Assembly: GCF_036016195.1 (NCBI RefSeq)
Contig: NZ_JAYWTM010000001.1
Span: forward strand, 930,001 to 994,000
Reading direction: 5' to 3'
Source: Brenneria populi
GTDB taxonomy: Bacteria; Pseudomonadota; Gammaproteobacteria; Enterobacterales; Enterobacteriaceae
Length of the DNA: 64,000 nt
Positions 45,312 through 54,769 of this stretch are shown here, piece after piece. The translations under genes were made by a program, and so were the position numbers. The notes beneath the pieces are model-generated. The model worked only from the letters and a program-made list of their open reading frames with translations. It was not told the DNA's origin and searched no databases. Every line of letters begins with the position of its first letter. Within the stretch, counting starts at the first letter, position 1.

Positions 45312-46028
45312 ATGATTGAATTTCAACCTATTGCAAGCGCCGCCGGGATGACCGTCGGCCTTGCCGTTTCCGCGCTGACGCTTGGGCTGATGCTCGCCAT
45401 GCTGTTTGCCGTCTGGGAAACATCCCGCTGGAAAGCGGTCGGCTGGTGCGGCACCGCGCTGGTGACGTTATTACGCGGCCTGCCGGAAATTCTGGTGGTG
45501 CTGTTTATCTACTTCGGCTCATCCCAACTGCTCATGACGCTGGCGGACGGCTTTACGCTGAATCTTTATCTGGCGCAGATTCCGGTCAAACTGAATATCG
45601 AAACCTTTGAAGTGAGCCCCTTTCTGTGCGGGGTCATCGCGCTGGCCCTGCTGTATGCCGCCTACGCTTCGCAAACGCTGCGCGGCGCGCTGAAAGCGGT
45701 GCCTCAGGGACAGTGGGAATCCGGTCAGGCGTTGGGATTGAGCAAATCGGCCATTTTTATCCGCCTGATTATGCCGCAGATGTGGCGCCACGCCCTGCCG
45801 GGTCTGGGCAACCAGTGGATGGTGCTGCTGAAGGATACGGCGCTGGTGTCGCTCATCAGCGTAAACGATCTGATGCTGCAAACGAAAAGTATCGCCACGC
45901 GGACGCAGGAGCCCTTTACCTGGTATGTGATCGCCGCGGCGATCTATTTAGCCATCACGCTGCTAAGCCAATACGTCATCAAACGGATTGAGTCGCGAAC
46001 CACGCGTTTCGAACGGAGGCCTTCCTGA
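45312..46028 (+). CDS. artQ: Arginine ABC transporter permease ArtQ
   Basis: 238 residues with five or six membrane helices and the permease EAA-type loop EWxSGQALGLS-like QWESGQALGLSKSAIFIRLIMPQ near 135-157. It forms the channel with ArtM. The start at 45312 (MIEFQPIASAAG) gives the E. coli length. Its stop TGA overlaps the artM ATG by one base. Confidence 0.95.
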   Translation: MIEFQPIASAAGMTVGLAVSALTLGLMLAMLFAVWETSRWKAVGWCGTALVTLLRGLPEILVVLFIYFGSSQLLMTLADGFTLNLYLAQIPVKLNIETFEVSPFLCGVIALALLYAAYASQTLRGALKAVPQGQWESGQALGLSKSAIFIRLIMPQMWRHALPGLGNQWMVLLKDTALVSLISVNDLMLQTKSIATRTQEPFTWYVIAAAIYLAITLLSQYVIKRIESRTTRFERRPS

Positions 46029-46696
46029 TGCTCAATTATCTGCCTGAGCTGCTTAAAGGCCTGCATACCAGTCTGACGCTTACCGCGGTCGCCATCATCG
46101 TCGCTCTGGCGCTGTCGCTGCTGCTGACTATCGTTCTGACGTTGAAAGTCCCGGTATGCGCCGCCCTGACGAAAGGCTACATCACGCTGTTTACCGGAAC
46201 GCCGCTGCTGGTGCAAATCTTTCTTATCTACTACGGCCCGGGCCAGTTTACCTCCATCCAGCAGATTCCGTGGCTATGGCACCTACTGTCGCAGCCCTGG
46301 CTGTGCGCCATGATCGCCCTGGCGCTCAATAGCGCCGCCTACACCACCCAGCTATTCTACGGCGCGATAAAAGCCATCCCCGACGGGCAGTGGCAATCCT
46401 GCGCCGCGCTGGGCATGTCGAAGAAACAGACGCTGCACATCCTGCTGCCGTTTGCCTTTAAACGCGCGCTTTCATCCTATTCAAATGAAGTCGTGCTGGT
46501 ATTCAAAAGCACCTCTCTGGCCTACACCATTACGCTGATGGAGGTCATGGGATATAGCCAACTGATGTATGGACGCACTTACGACGTGATGGTCTTCGGC
46601 GCGGCGGGCATCATTTATCTTTGCGTCAATGGCATACTGACTTTGCTGATGCGCTTGATCGAGCGGCGCGCGCTGGCGTTTGAGCGCAGGAACTGA
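46028..46696 (+). CDS. artM: Arginine ABC transporter permease ArtM
   Basis: 222 residues with about five membrane helices; GQWQSCAALGMSKKQTLHIL near 118-137 is the permease loop that contacts ArtP. It pairs with ArtQ, with which it shares a TGATG overlap. artJ follows after 158 bp with hairpins between. Confidence 0.95.
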   Translation: MLNYLPELLKGLHTSLTLTAVAIIVALALSLLLTIVLTLKVPVCAALTKGYITLFTGTPLLVQIFLIYYGPGQFTSIQQIPWLWHLLSQPWLCAMIALALNSAAYTTQLFYGAIKAIPDGQWQSCAALGMSKKQTLHILLPFAFKRALSSYSNEVVLVFKSTSLAYTITLMEVMGYSQLMYGRTYDVMVFGAAGIIYLCVNGILTLLMRLIERRALAFERRN

Positions 46697-46767
46697 CGAC
46701 GTTTTTGGGTATCAGCATGGCGCCGCGGCGGGCCGAGCGGCGACTGCTTAATGATTTTAAATACATC

Positions 46768-46826
46768 TGGCGGCAACGCGTCCGCCGCCAAGCCGGAATT
46801 CGCGTACGGAGAGAGTTCCGTGCGCG
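46768..46826 (+). other. Two hairpins in the artM-artJ gap
   Basis: TGGCGGC/GCCGCCA (46768-46790) and CGCGTACGGA/TCCGTGCGCG (46801-46826, one wobble) are consecutive stems that end 28 bp before artJ. They could trim or protect artJ mRNA, or attenuate read-through from artM. Confidence 0.6.
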
Positions 46827-46854
46827 TCAAAGAAAAACAGACTGGAGTGTGTAC

Positions 46855-47586
46855 ATGAAAAAATTATTGGTCGCCACATTACTGGCGGGGATAACATTCA
46901 GCGCCGCGGCCGCAGACACTATCCGCTTCGCCTCATCGGCGACCTATCCGCCGTTCGAATCCCTGGATGCGAACAACGAAATCGTCGGGTTCGATATGGA
47001 TCTGGCGAAAGCTTTGTGTAAACAGATGCAGGCCAGCTGCACATTTACCAATCAGGCGTTCGATAGTTTGATCCCCGCCCTGAAATTCCGCCGCTACGAC
47101 GCGGTGATTTCGGGAATGGATATCACTCCGGAGCGCAGCAAGCAGGTGGCGTTCACCCAGCCATACTACGCCAACTCGGCGGTGGTGATCGCTCAAAAAG
47201 GGAAATTCAGCGATTTCGCCGCGCTGAAGGGTAAACGTATCGGCATGGAGAACGGCACGACCCACCAGAAGTACATGAACGACAAGCATCCGGAAGTCAA
47301 AACCGTGGCTTACGACAGCTATCAGAACGCCGTGCTGGACCTGAAAAACGGCCGCATCGACGGCGTATTCGGCGATACCGCCGTCGTAAACGAGTGGATT
47401 AAAAACAACCCGTCGCTGGCTACCGTGGGGCAACACGTCACGGATCCCGAATACTTCGGCGCCGGGCTGGGCATTGCCGTTCGTCCGAACGACAAGGCGC
47501 TGCTGGAAAAACTGAATAACGCGCTGGACGCAATCAAAGCCGACGGCACTTACAAAACCATCAGCGATAAGTGGTTCCCGCAATAA
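46855..47586 (+). CDS. artJ: Arginine-binding periplasmic protein ArtJ
   Basis: 243 residues with signal KKLLVATLLAGITFSAAAA and the same SBP fold as ArtI: YPPFESLDANNEIVGFDMDL near 34-53 and GMDITPERSKQVAFT. E. coli ArtJ binds arginine tightly and feeds ArtPQM. The ATG at 46855 follows GGAGTG. The gene has its own spaced leader and may be transcribed alone as in E. coli. Confidence 0.93.
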   Translation: MKKLLVATLLAGITFSAAAADTIRFASSATYPPFESLDANNEIVGFDMDLAKALCKQMQASCTFTNQAFDSLIPALKFRRYDAVISGMDITPERSKQVAFTQPYYANSAVVIAQKGKFSDFAALKGKRIGMENGTTHQKYMNDKHPEVKTVAYDSYQNAVLDLKNGRIDGVFGDTAVVNEWIKNNPSLATVGQHVTDPEYFGAGLGIAVRPNDKALLEKLNNALDAIKADGTYKTISDKWFPQ

Positions 47587-47645
47587 ATCCTCGCGGCGCC
47601 GCGCGGCCGTAAACGCCGCGTAGCGCCTTGTCTCCCCTTCCCCCG

Positions 47646-48785
47646 CTATCGACCCCGATCGTCTCTTTGCAACAGCGTTAACACTTCGTAATGCGCCGTA
47701 TGCGGGAACATATCGAACAGCTGCACCCGTAGAACGCGGTAATTCTCCAAGTCATCCATATCCTTCACCATAGTTTCGGCATTGCAGCTGGAATAGAGGA
47801 TATACTGCGGCGCCATACGGCTCAGATAGTCGCACAGCTCGCGGCCGATCCCGCGCCGCGGCGGATTCACCAGCACCAGATCCGGAACCTGGGCGTTGGC
47901 GGTGGCGAACCGCGTCGAATCCAGCGCCTGAAACGCTATGCGCGTCAGGCCAAGCCGTTCGGCGGAGAGCCGCGCGCAGGCGATGGCTTCGGCGCTGATC
48001 TCGATGCCCGTCAGCCGCATCGCCGGCGAAGCGCAGTGTAGGCCAAATCCGCCGACGCCGCAGAACAGATCCCACATACTGCTAACCTTGAGCTGCGCCA
48101 CCCAGTCGCGGGCGGCGGCGTAGAGCGCGGCGGCCACCTGCGGGTTGGTCTGGAAGAAACTTTGCGGACGGATATAGAGCGGAACATGATTAAGCCGCTC
48201 CGCCAGCGCGGAGGCGTCGCTGAGTATAATTTCCCTCTCCCCTTCCATAATCGCCTGATGCACCGGCTGAATATTTACCGAGATCACCTCAAGCTGGGGA
48301 AGCTGCCGTCGCAGCCAGGGCAATGCCGCCCGCAGCTGTTCGAGTTTGCTTTCCGATCGCAGCACAAAACGCAGCATAAAAGCGCCGCGCCAGGTGCTTT
48401 CCGTCAGCAGCATATATTTCAATTCGCCGCGCCGGCGCGAGACGTTATAGGGCGTCAGCCCCGCCCTGGCGATAAAGACCTTCAGCGTCGCAAACACCGG
48501 AGCGAAGCCGGCGGGATAGAGCGGACAGTCGCACAGATCGACCGCCGTGCCATCGCGCTGCAATATTCCCAGCAGCGGCCGCTCAACGCTGCCGCTGACC
48601 ACCATCTTCGCTTTGTTGCGAAAAGCGGACGGCGCCGACGGACAGACGGGCAGCCACTGCTGAACCGAACGCGACCGTAACAGATCGGCGAGATGTTGCT
48701 GTTTATCAGCGAGTTGTTGTGGATAGGCCTTTGCCAGCCACTGGCAGGAATGACAGGTTCCCGCGCTATAGCGCGCACAATGCAT
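47646..48785 (-). CDS. rlmC: 23S rRNA (uracil-747-C5)-methyltransferase
   Basis: 379 residues of the RlmC/RumB family. Iron-sulfur ligands are Cys3, Cys11, Cys14 and a cysteine near 87 (CDCPLYP); the SAM domain has DLFCGVGGFGLHCA near 240-253 and the catalytic cysteine is in YSSCNAETM near 331-340. It methylates U747 of 23S rRNA. The start is MHCARYSAGTC at 48785. It lies between artJ and ybjO as in E. coli. Confidence 0.94.
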   Translation of the reverse strand: MHCARYSAGTCHSCQWLAKAYPQQLADKQQHLADLLRSRSVQQWLPVCPSAPSAFRNKAKMVVSGSVERPLLGILQRDGTAVDLCDCPLYPAGFAPVFATLKVFIARAGLTPYNVSRRRGELKYMLLTESTWRGAFMLRFVLRSESKLEQLRAALPWLRRQLPQLEVISVNIQPVHQAIMEGEREIILSDASALAERLNHVPLYIRPQSFFQTNPQVAAALYAAARDWVAQLKVSSMWDLFCGVGGFGLHCASPAMRLTGIEISAEAIACARLSAERLGLTRIAFQALDSTRFATANAQVPDLVLVNPPRRGIGRELCDYLSRMAPQYILYSSCNAETMVKDMDDLENYRVLRVQLFDMFPHTAHYEVLTLLQRDDRGR

Positions 48786-48860
48786 AGAAAAAATCTAACG
48801 ATAAGGGTAAAAAACGGAATGGCGCGGATTGTACCACCACAGCGCCGCATCTCCGCGCAG

Positions 48861-48883
48861 AAAAAACGCCGGGCGCGTTTTTC
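48861..48883 (-). terminator. Terminator of ybjO
   Basis: On the - strand AAAAACGC, loop GCCCG, GCGTTTTTT forms a stem with T-run directly at the ybjO stop. Confidence 0.6.
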
Positions 48884-49367
48884 AACGCCGCTTGCGGCGG
48901 CCCGCAGGGCGAGTCTCAGGGACGGGACGAGTAAAAAAACGCCGCGAGCGTCGAGGCAGAAAAAGCAGCGCGATAACCAGCAGATCGGGGATCCGCTGTA
49001 ATAACAGCTGGCGCAATACAGCCAGATTGTCATCGCCGGGAATATGAAATATCGCGGGGAAATACTCGCTGAAAGAGGCAAGAAGCATATACAGCGTCAC
49101 CAGGCACTGGCAGGCCACATATCCCCAGCGGCCCCAGTCAGCCCCGGCAAGCACGGCCAGACCGCAGCGTATCTCCACGCCGATCGCCAGCAGCGACAGC
49201 AGCAAAACCAGCATGGCGTCCCACTCGCGCACGCTGCTTGCCATCCAGTCCCCCAGTTCGCTCGGCCCCAGTTCCCAGAACAGCAGTAAGACGCCAAGGA
49301 AACGCAGCGCAATAATAGCGATGCCCGCCACCATAACCGGAACGGGAGCCTGTTTTTTGCGCGTCAT
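48882..49367 (-). CDS. ybjO: YbjO inner-membrane protein (DUF2593)
   Basis: 161 residues with four predicted membrane helices (around 10-30, 50-70, 80-105 and 130-150) and an Arg-rich C-terminus. It matches the small E. coli YbjO family of unknown function. The ATG at 49367 (MTRKKQAPVP) is preferred; a TTG seven codons upstream is possible. It lies between rlmC and the pot genes on the same strand, as in E. coli. Confidence 0.75.
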   Translation of the reverse strand: MTRKKQAPVPVMVAGIAIIALRFLGVLLLFWELGPSELGDWMASSVREWDAMLVLLLSLLAIGVEIRCGLAVLAGADWGRWGYVACQCLVTLYMLLASFSEYFPAIFHIPGDDNLAVLRQLLLQRIPDLLVIALLFLPRRSRRFFTRPVPETRPAGRRKRR

Positions 49368-49414
49368 ACGTTCGCTTTTGCTGTACAAAATCGCCAGTTT
49401 CTCCCTTTAGATAG

Positions 49415-49451
49415 AACAACAACGCCACCAGACGAAGGTGGCGTTGTTGTT
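49415..49451 (-). terminator. Terminator of potFGHI
   Basis: A perfect 15-bp stem, AACAACAACGCCACC with GGTGGCGTTGTTGTT, loop of seven bases, 34 bp after the potI stop. On the - strand the stem ends in GTTGTTGTT then CTAT, a weak T-rich tail. Confidence 0.65.
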
Positions 49452-49484
49452 AACGGCGGCCCGGCAACCGGAACAGACGGCGAA

Positions 49485-50330
49485 TTAACCCCGCCTGGCC
49501 TTCTGCATATCGCGCTGATGCTGTTTCTCGGCTCTGGCCATAAACCACCAGGCGATAAGACCAATAATGCCGACGACCAACAGTATCAAAGAAGCGAGCG
49601 CGTTAATCTGCGGATTAACCCCCATCCTTACGCTGGAGAACACCAGCATCGGCAGCGTGGTGGAACCCGGCCCGGCGACGAAACTGGCGATAACCAGATC
49701 GTCCAACGACAGGGTAAACGCCAGCAGCCAGCCTGAAATCAGGGCCGGCGCAATCATCGGCACCGTAATAACGAAAAACACTTTTAGCGGCGCGGCGCCC
49801 AGATCCAGCGCCGCCTCTTCGATAGAGCGATCCAACTCCCGCAGGCGCGCGCTGATGACGACCGTAACATAAGCGGTACAAAAGGTCACATGCGCCAGCC
49901 AGATAGTGAACATTCCCCGCTCCGCCGGCCAGCCGATGGCATGCCCCAGCGCGACGAACAGCAACAGCAAGGAAAGCCCGGTGATCACATCCGGCATAAC
50001 CAGCGGCGCGGTCAGCATAAAGGCAAAGCCGTTGGCGCCGCGGAAGCGCCCAAAACGCACCATCACCACCGCCGCCAGCGTGCCCAACACTACGGCCATG
50101 GTGGCGGAGGCGGCGGCGATCGTCAGGCTAAGCATCACCGCGCCGATCATCGCCGAATCATGGAACAGTTCGGTGTACCAGCGCGTCGACCATCCCGCCC
50201 ATACCGTCACCAGCTTGGAGCTGTTGAATGAGTAAATCACCAGCATCAGCATTGGGGCGTAGAGAAAGGTAAAACACAGAACCAGAATAACAATGCGCCA
50301 CGGCGAACGCACTACCGGCAAATTGTTCAT
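49485..50330 (-). CDS. potI: Putrescine ABC transporter permease PotI
   Basis: 281 residues with six membrane helices and the loop EEAALDLGAAPLKVFFVITVP near 170-190 that docks the ATPase. It forms the putrescine channel with PotH. The start at 50330 (MNNLPVVRSPWR) overlaps the potH stop by four bases (ATGA), so translation is coupled. Confidence 0.95.
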   Translation of the reverse strand: MNNLPVVRSPWRIVILVLCFTFLYAPMLMLVIYSFNSSKLVTVWAGWSTRWYTELFHDSAMIGAVMLSLTIAAASATMAVVLGTLAAVVMVRFGRFRGANGFAFMLTAPLVMPDVITGLSLLLLFVALGHAIGWPAERGMFTIWLAHVTFCTAYVTVVISARLRELDRSIEEAALDLGAAPLKVFFVITVPMIAPALISGWLLAFTLSLDDLVIASFVAGPGSTTLPMLVFSSVRMGVNPQINALASLILLVVGIIGLIAWWFMARAEKQHQRDMQKARRG

Positions 50331-51292
50331 GCCTCTCCCTCCGCCGTTCTGCTTTGATGTTTGTGGAACCAAATAATCGGCATAATCAGCAGCAGCAGCA
50401 TGATAATCGCCACCGCCGAAGCGACCGGCCAGTCACGATTATTAAAGAACTCCTGCCACAGGATACGGCCGATCATGATGCTGTCGGGACCGCCCAGCAG
50501 TTCCGGGATCACGTACTCGCCCACGGTGGGAATAAAGACCAGCATCGAACCCGCGATGATTCCCCCTTTCGTCAAGGGGACGATAACGCTGAAAAAGGTT
50601 TTCATCGGGCGGGCCCCCAAATCGAGCGAGGCTTCCACCAGCGAATAATCCAGCCGCGTTAACGCGGTATAGATCGGCAAGACCATAAAGGGCAGATAGG
50701 AGTAGACCACGCCGATATATACCGCCAGGTTGGTATGTAGAATCACCAGCGGCTGATCGATAACCCCCAGCCACATAAGAAAGTTGTTCAACACGCCGTT
50801 ATTTTTCAATATCCCCATCCAGGCATACACGCGAATAAGAAACGATGTCCAAGAGGGCAGAATCACCAGCAACAGTAAAATATTACGGGTGGAAGGCTTG
50901 CTGTGCGCCACGGCCCAGGCCAGCGGATAACCGATCAGCAGACAGCACAGCGTCGATACCGCCGCAACCTGCAGGGACTGCAGGTAGGCTTCGACATACA
51001 GCGGATCGCTCAGCAACTGCAGATAGTTCGCGAGGTTTAACGAAATATCCAGCTTATCGTCCGCCCAGGAGATCAGGTCGGTATACGGCGGCACCGCGCG
51101 CGCCATCTCCGCCAGGCTGATCTTGAATACAATCAGGAACGGCAGCATAAACAGCAGCAGCAGCCAGCAATAAGGCAGCGCAATAACCAGCTTGCGTCCG
51201 TGCTTCTGGCGCCAGCGCGCTATCAGCATGGCGAAGCGCCCCCGCTCCTCTGCCGGCGGCACGGCGGCGCGATGTTCAGAAAATAGAGTCAT
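50327..51292 (-). CDS. potH: Putrescine ABC transporter permease PotH
   Basis: 321 residues with six membrane helices and the loop VEASLDLGARPMKTFFSVIVP near 215-235. It pairs with PotI in the inner membrane. The gene starts 14 bp after potG and overlaps potI. Confidence 0.95.
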   Translation of the reverse strand: MTLFSEHRAAVPPAEERGRFAMLIARWRQKHGRKLVIALPYCWLLLLFMLPFLIVFKISLAEMARAVPPYTDLISWADDKLDISLNLANYLQLLSDPLYVEAYLQSLQVAAVSTLCCLLIGYPLAWAVAHSKPSTRNILLLLVILPSWTSFLIRVYAWMGILKNNGVLNNFLMWLGVIDQPLVILHTNLAVYIGVVYSYLPFMVLPIYTALTRLDYSLVEASLDLGARPMKTFFSVIVPLTKGGIIAGSMLVFIPTVGEYVIPELLGGPDSIMIGRILWQEFFNNRDWPVASAVAIIMLLLLIMPIIWFHKHQSRTAEGEA

Positions 51293-51306
51293 GATGCGAT
51301 CCCCCG

Positions 51307-52440
51307 CTATACCGTCAACACCACGCAGCTATCAGCTTCCCAGCACAACCGCACTTCGTCGCCCCAGGTCGGCGCGCCCTTGCGATAGCGATAGGCATTC
51401 TGCAACTGCGCGCTGATGACTTGCCCGCTGTTCAGCCTGACGTGATAAATCGACAGGTCGCCCAGGTAAGCGATATGCACCACTTCCCCGACGGCGAAGT
51501 TACAGCCGTCGGCCGGCGTCTCGTCGCACAGCATGATCTTCTCCGGTCTTAAGGCGATATACACCGGCACGCCGTCGACGATGGACACATCGGAATCGAC
51601 CTTCAGCGGATGGACCAGCCCGGGGCTGCGTATAATCAACTCATCGTCCCGGCGCTCCGTCAGCACGCCTTCGAACATATTGACGGAACCGATAAACTCG
51701 GCGCTGAAGCGGGTATTCGGATGTTCGTATATCTCTTCCGGCTCGCCGATCTGCACAAACTTGCCGCGGTTCATGATGGCGATACGGCCGGCCATCGTCA
51801 TCGCCTCTTCCTGATCGTGCGTCACCATGACGCAGGTCACGCCGACGCGCTCCAGAATATCGACCACCTCGAGCTGCATACGGTCGCGCAGTTTTTTATC
51901 CAGCGCGCCCATGGGTTCATCCAGCAGCAATAATTTGGGGCGTTTCGCCAGGCTGCGGGCCAGCGCCACGCGCTGGCGCTGGCCGCCGGAAAGCTGATGC
52001 GGTTTGCGGCCGGCGAACTCCTGCATATGCACCAGCGTCAGCATCTCCTGCACGCGGTCTTTGATCTCGGCGCGCGAGAGGCGATCCTGCTTCAAACCGA
52101 AGGCGATATTCTTTTCCACCGTCATATGGGGAAACAGCGCATAGGACTGAAACATCATATTGATGGGGCGCTGATAAGGCGGCACCAGAGACAGATCCTG
52201 ACCATCGAGGACAATCTGCCCCTGAGTGGGATGTTCAAAACCGGCCAGCATACGCAACAGCGTGGATTTACCGCAGCCGGATGCGCCTAGCAGAGCGAAT
52301 ATTTCGCCCTTATAGATTGTCAGACTGACGTCGTCGACCGCGGCCTGCCCATCAAAGGACTTGGTTAGATTACGGACTTCCAGCAGCGGCGTAACCGCTT
52401 TTTGGGGTTTGGGCTGAGGACGGGGAATGGATTCACTCAC
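51307..52440 (-). CDS. potG: Putrescine ABC transporter ATP-binding protein PotG
   Basis: 377 residues, exactly the E. coli length when the GTG at 52440 is used (MSESIPRPQPKPQ, with GGAGAG ten bases upstream); the frame runs on upstream for 26 codons without similarity. Walker A GASGCGKST is near 54, signature LSGGQRQRVALARSL near 150 and Walker B LLLLDEPMGALD near 170; a TOBE domain ends the protein. It drives PotHI. Confidence 0.95.
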   Translation of the reverse strand: MSESIPRPQPKPQKAVTPLLEVRNLTKSFDGQAAVDDVSLTIYKGEIFALLGASGCGKSTLLRMLAGFEHPTQGQIVLDGQDLSLVPPYQRPINMMFQSYALFPHMTVEKNIAFGLKQDRLSRAEIKDRVQEMLTLVHMQEFAGRKPHQLSGGQRQRVALARSLAKRPKLLLLDEPMGALDKKLRDRMQLEVVDILERVGVTCVMVTHDQEEAMTMAGRIAIMNRGKFVQIGEPEEIYEHPNTRFSAEFIGSVNMFEGVLTERRDDELIIRSPGLVHPLKVDSDVSIVDGVPVYIALRPEKIMLCDETPADGCNFAVGEVVHIAYLGDLSIYHVRLNSGQVISAQLQNAYRYRKGAPTWGDEVRLCWEADSCVVLTV

Positions 52441-52542
52441 TTCGTATTGCTCTCCGGCAAAGCAGAACAAGCCGCCGCCTCTGGCTTCAGGCAATGACGC
52501 GGCCTTTGGGCGCATCAAGCGGCGACGCGATAAATTAATCGT

Positions 52543-52572
52543 GCAAACAGGCGGTATTCGCCGCCTGTTTGC
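52543..52572 (-). other. potF-potG intercistronic hairpin
   Basis: GCAAACAGGCGG and CCGCCTGTTTGC form a perfect 12-bp stem with loop TATTCG, 22 bp after potF. No T-run follows on the - strand (CACGATTAATT). It probably stabilises potF mRNA or ends some transcripts, giving more binding protein than ATPase. Confidence 0.65.
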
Positions 52573-52594
52573 CTAGCTTCAGGATGAAAAACGC

Positions 52595-53704
52595 CTATTT
52601 GCCGCTTTTTACCCTGGTCCATGCGCGCGTACGGGTGCGGTCGATTTGCGGCGATTGCACCTTAAGCGTAAACAGCTTGGCGCGCACGTCCGCCGGCGGA
52701 TAGATACCGGGATCGTTGCGAATATCTTCGTTCACCAACGGCACCGCTTCTTTATTCGCATTAGCGTAATAGACATGGTTGCTGATATTGGCGATGACGT
52801 CCGGCTTCAACAGATAGTTCAGGAACTGATAGGCGGAATCGACATTTTTGGCATCGGCCGGAATGGCGAAAACATCAAAGAACGCCAGCGCTCCCTCTTT
52901 CGGGATGCTGTAATGAATATTGACGCCGTTCTTGGCTTCTTTGGCGCGGTTGGCCGCCTGCATCACGTCGCCGGCCCAGCCGATGGCGACGCAGATATCG
53001 CCGTTCGCCAGATCGTTGATGTACTGAGAAGAATGGAAATAGCGGATATTGGGACGCAGCTTCAGCAGCAGATCCGTCGCCGAGGTCGTGTAGTCGTTCG
53101 CCTTGCCGCTGTTGGGATCTTTACCCTGATAGTTCAATACGGTGGCGAAAATCTCTTCGGGCGCATCCAGGAAAGAGACGCCGCAGCTCTTCAGCTTTTC
53201 CAGGTTTTCCGGCTTCAGCACCAGATCCCAGCTGTCAACCGGCGCGTCGGCGCCCAGCGCCGCTTTGACTTTATCCACGTTATAGCCGATGCCGGTGGTC
53301 GCCCATAAATACGGCAGCGCATATTTATTATCCGGATCGTGCTGAGCAATCAGTTTCAATAGTTCAGGATCGAGATTTTTATAGTTCGGCAGCTTACTTT
53401 TATCCAATGGCTGAAATACGCCGGAAGCGAGCTGACGCTCCAGGAAACTTGCCGAAGGCACAACCAAATCAAACCCGGTGCTGCCGGCCATCAGTTTGCC
53501 CTCCAATACCTCGTTGGAGTCAAACACGTCATAAACCACTTTAATGCCCGTTTCCTTCTGGAAATTCTGCAACGTGTCTGGCGCGATATAGTCGGACCAG
53601 TTGTAAACATGCAGCACTTTCTCTTCCGCAGATGCGGTGACGGACGCGGCCATCATCAAGCCAGCAACAACACCCGATAACCATTTTTTACGTTGGGTGA
53701 ACAT
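52595..53704 (-). CDS. potF: Putrescine-binding periplasmic protein PotF
   Basis: 369 residues with a signal peptide (WLSGVVAGLMMAASVTASA) and the PotD/PotF binding fold; VYNWSDYIAPDTLQNF near 33-48 and FDLVVPSASFLERQ near 83-96 are ligand-site segments. It delivers putrescine to PotGHI. It is first in the operon. The 423-bp gap upstream, to ybjN, is AT-rich; apart from the ybjN terminator I see only a likely TATATA promoter element near 53770. Confidence 0.95.
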   Translation of the reverse strand: MFTQRKKWLSGVVAGLMMAASVTASAEEKVLHVYNWSDYIAPDTLQNFQKETGIKVVYDVFDSNEVLEGKLMAGSTGFDLVVPSASFLERQLASGVFQPLDKSKLPNYKNLDPELLKLIAQHDPDNKYALPYLWATTGIGYNVDKVKAALGADAPVDSWDLVLKPENLEKLKSCGVSFLDAPEEIFATVLNYQGKDPNSGKANDYTTSATDLLLKLRPNIRYFHSSQYINDLANGDICVAIGWAGDVMQAANRAKEAKNGVNIHYSIPKEGALAFFDVFAIPADAKNVDSAYQFLNYLLKPDVIANISNHVYYANANKEAVPLVNEDIRNDPGIYPPADVRAKLFTLKVQSPQIDRTRTRAWTRVKSGK

Positions 53705-54092
53705 CCGTTCCTTCCTCCATACCAGGATGTGATTTATGAAAGTAAACTTAATGACTCGAATTATTTAGAGTATATATCCGTCGGATACAAAACTCGCCCT
53801 GCGTCTATGCCGTCGCGATGGCAAGCGGTTATATTCTTCATCATTTCCCGGATATCTACGTTGAAATCAGTGTAGTAGACCCCGTCATAAATACGACCAT
53901 ATCGCGAAACTGTTACAGAAATTAAGCATAACCGCACCGCGCCAGCCGTACCATAGCCGAACGTAAAAAATGAGTTTTATCGATTATTTATTCATATTTT
54001 ATCTATGCAATATGGGAGATAGCCGATAAACGCCAATTAATGCTCGGTGAAAACGGCAAAAATGCAGAATAAATGACGGTTGATATTAAATA

Positions 54093-54123
54093 AGAAAAAC
54101 TAATTGCTGCCATTGGCAGCAAT
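54093..54123 (-). terminator. Terminator of ybjN
   Basis: On the - strand ATTGCTGCC, loop AAT, GGCAGCAAT is a perfect 9-bp stem followed by TAGTTTTTCTTA, five bases after the ybjN stop. Confidence 0.85.
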
Positions 54124-54127
54124 GGTT

Positions 54128-54607
54128 TCAATGCAGAAAGGAGGTATTTACTCTACTAGCAGAGGCGTCTTCTTCATCGCCAACAAACAGAAGATTATTT
54201 GCTCCGGCCTCTAAAATGACCATCGAGATCTGTTCTTCCGATTGCTGCATAAAGTGCCTGAACTGTTCCAGCGTCATACCGGCGGCGACGCTGAACGACT
54301 GACAGACGATCAGCTTCGGCAAGTTATCATCCTGAACATCGATAAAGGCTTTTACCGTCAGGGAGCTGGCGTTGATTTGGCTCAGATCGCCCACCAGCGG
54401 GATCAACGCGCTGGGCTTAACCTCGGCCAGCGCCGAAAACAGCACCACGTTATCCACCAGATCGACCTTCGCATCAAATACGCCGTCAAAATTCTGCATG
54501 TGCGGCAAATGAAGCGCCTGACAGGAGTCGCACTCGAAAAACAGAATATTTAATTGATCCAGCCACCGCCGTAGCATAGCCAAATCCGGGACGATGAGTG
54601 AATCCAT
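54128..54607 (-). CDS. ybjN: YbjN domain protein
   Basis: 159 residues matching E. coli YbjN, a cytoplasmic protein linked to stress, motility and biofilm control whose fold resembles type III secretion chaperones. ECDSCQALHLPHMQNFDGVFDAK-type residues near 26-48 and SEEQISMVILEA near 126-137 are conserved. It follows rimK on the same strand after 162 bp. Confidence 0.92.
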   Translation of the reverse strand: MDSLIVPDLAMLRRWLDQLNILFFECDSCQALHLPHMQNFDGVFDAKVDLVDNVVLFSALAEVKPSALIPLVGDLSQINASSLTVKAFIDVQDDNLPKLIVCQSFSVAAGMTLEQFRHFMQQSEEQISMVILEAGANNLLFVGDEEDASASRVNTSFLH

Positions 54608-54708
54608 TATTTTGCCTCATACCGACTGTTGTAAAAAAGGGCTCATAGCTTACGGAATATTGCGTTCCGATGCCATGATAAACACGCTTTAACTCGCGAG
54701 AAATCACC

Positions 54709-54727
54709 AAATAGCGAATTGCTATTT
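54709..54727. other. Hairpin in the rimK-ybjN gap
   Basis: AAATAGC, GAATT, GCTATTT is a perfect seven-base inverted repeat about 100 bp upstream of ybjN. The function is unknown; it may be a mRNA processing or operator site. Confidence 0.35.
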
Positions 54728-54769
54728 TATGGCGGACTGTTTTATGCCCGCCGCCGCCGGCTCAGGAGG

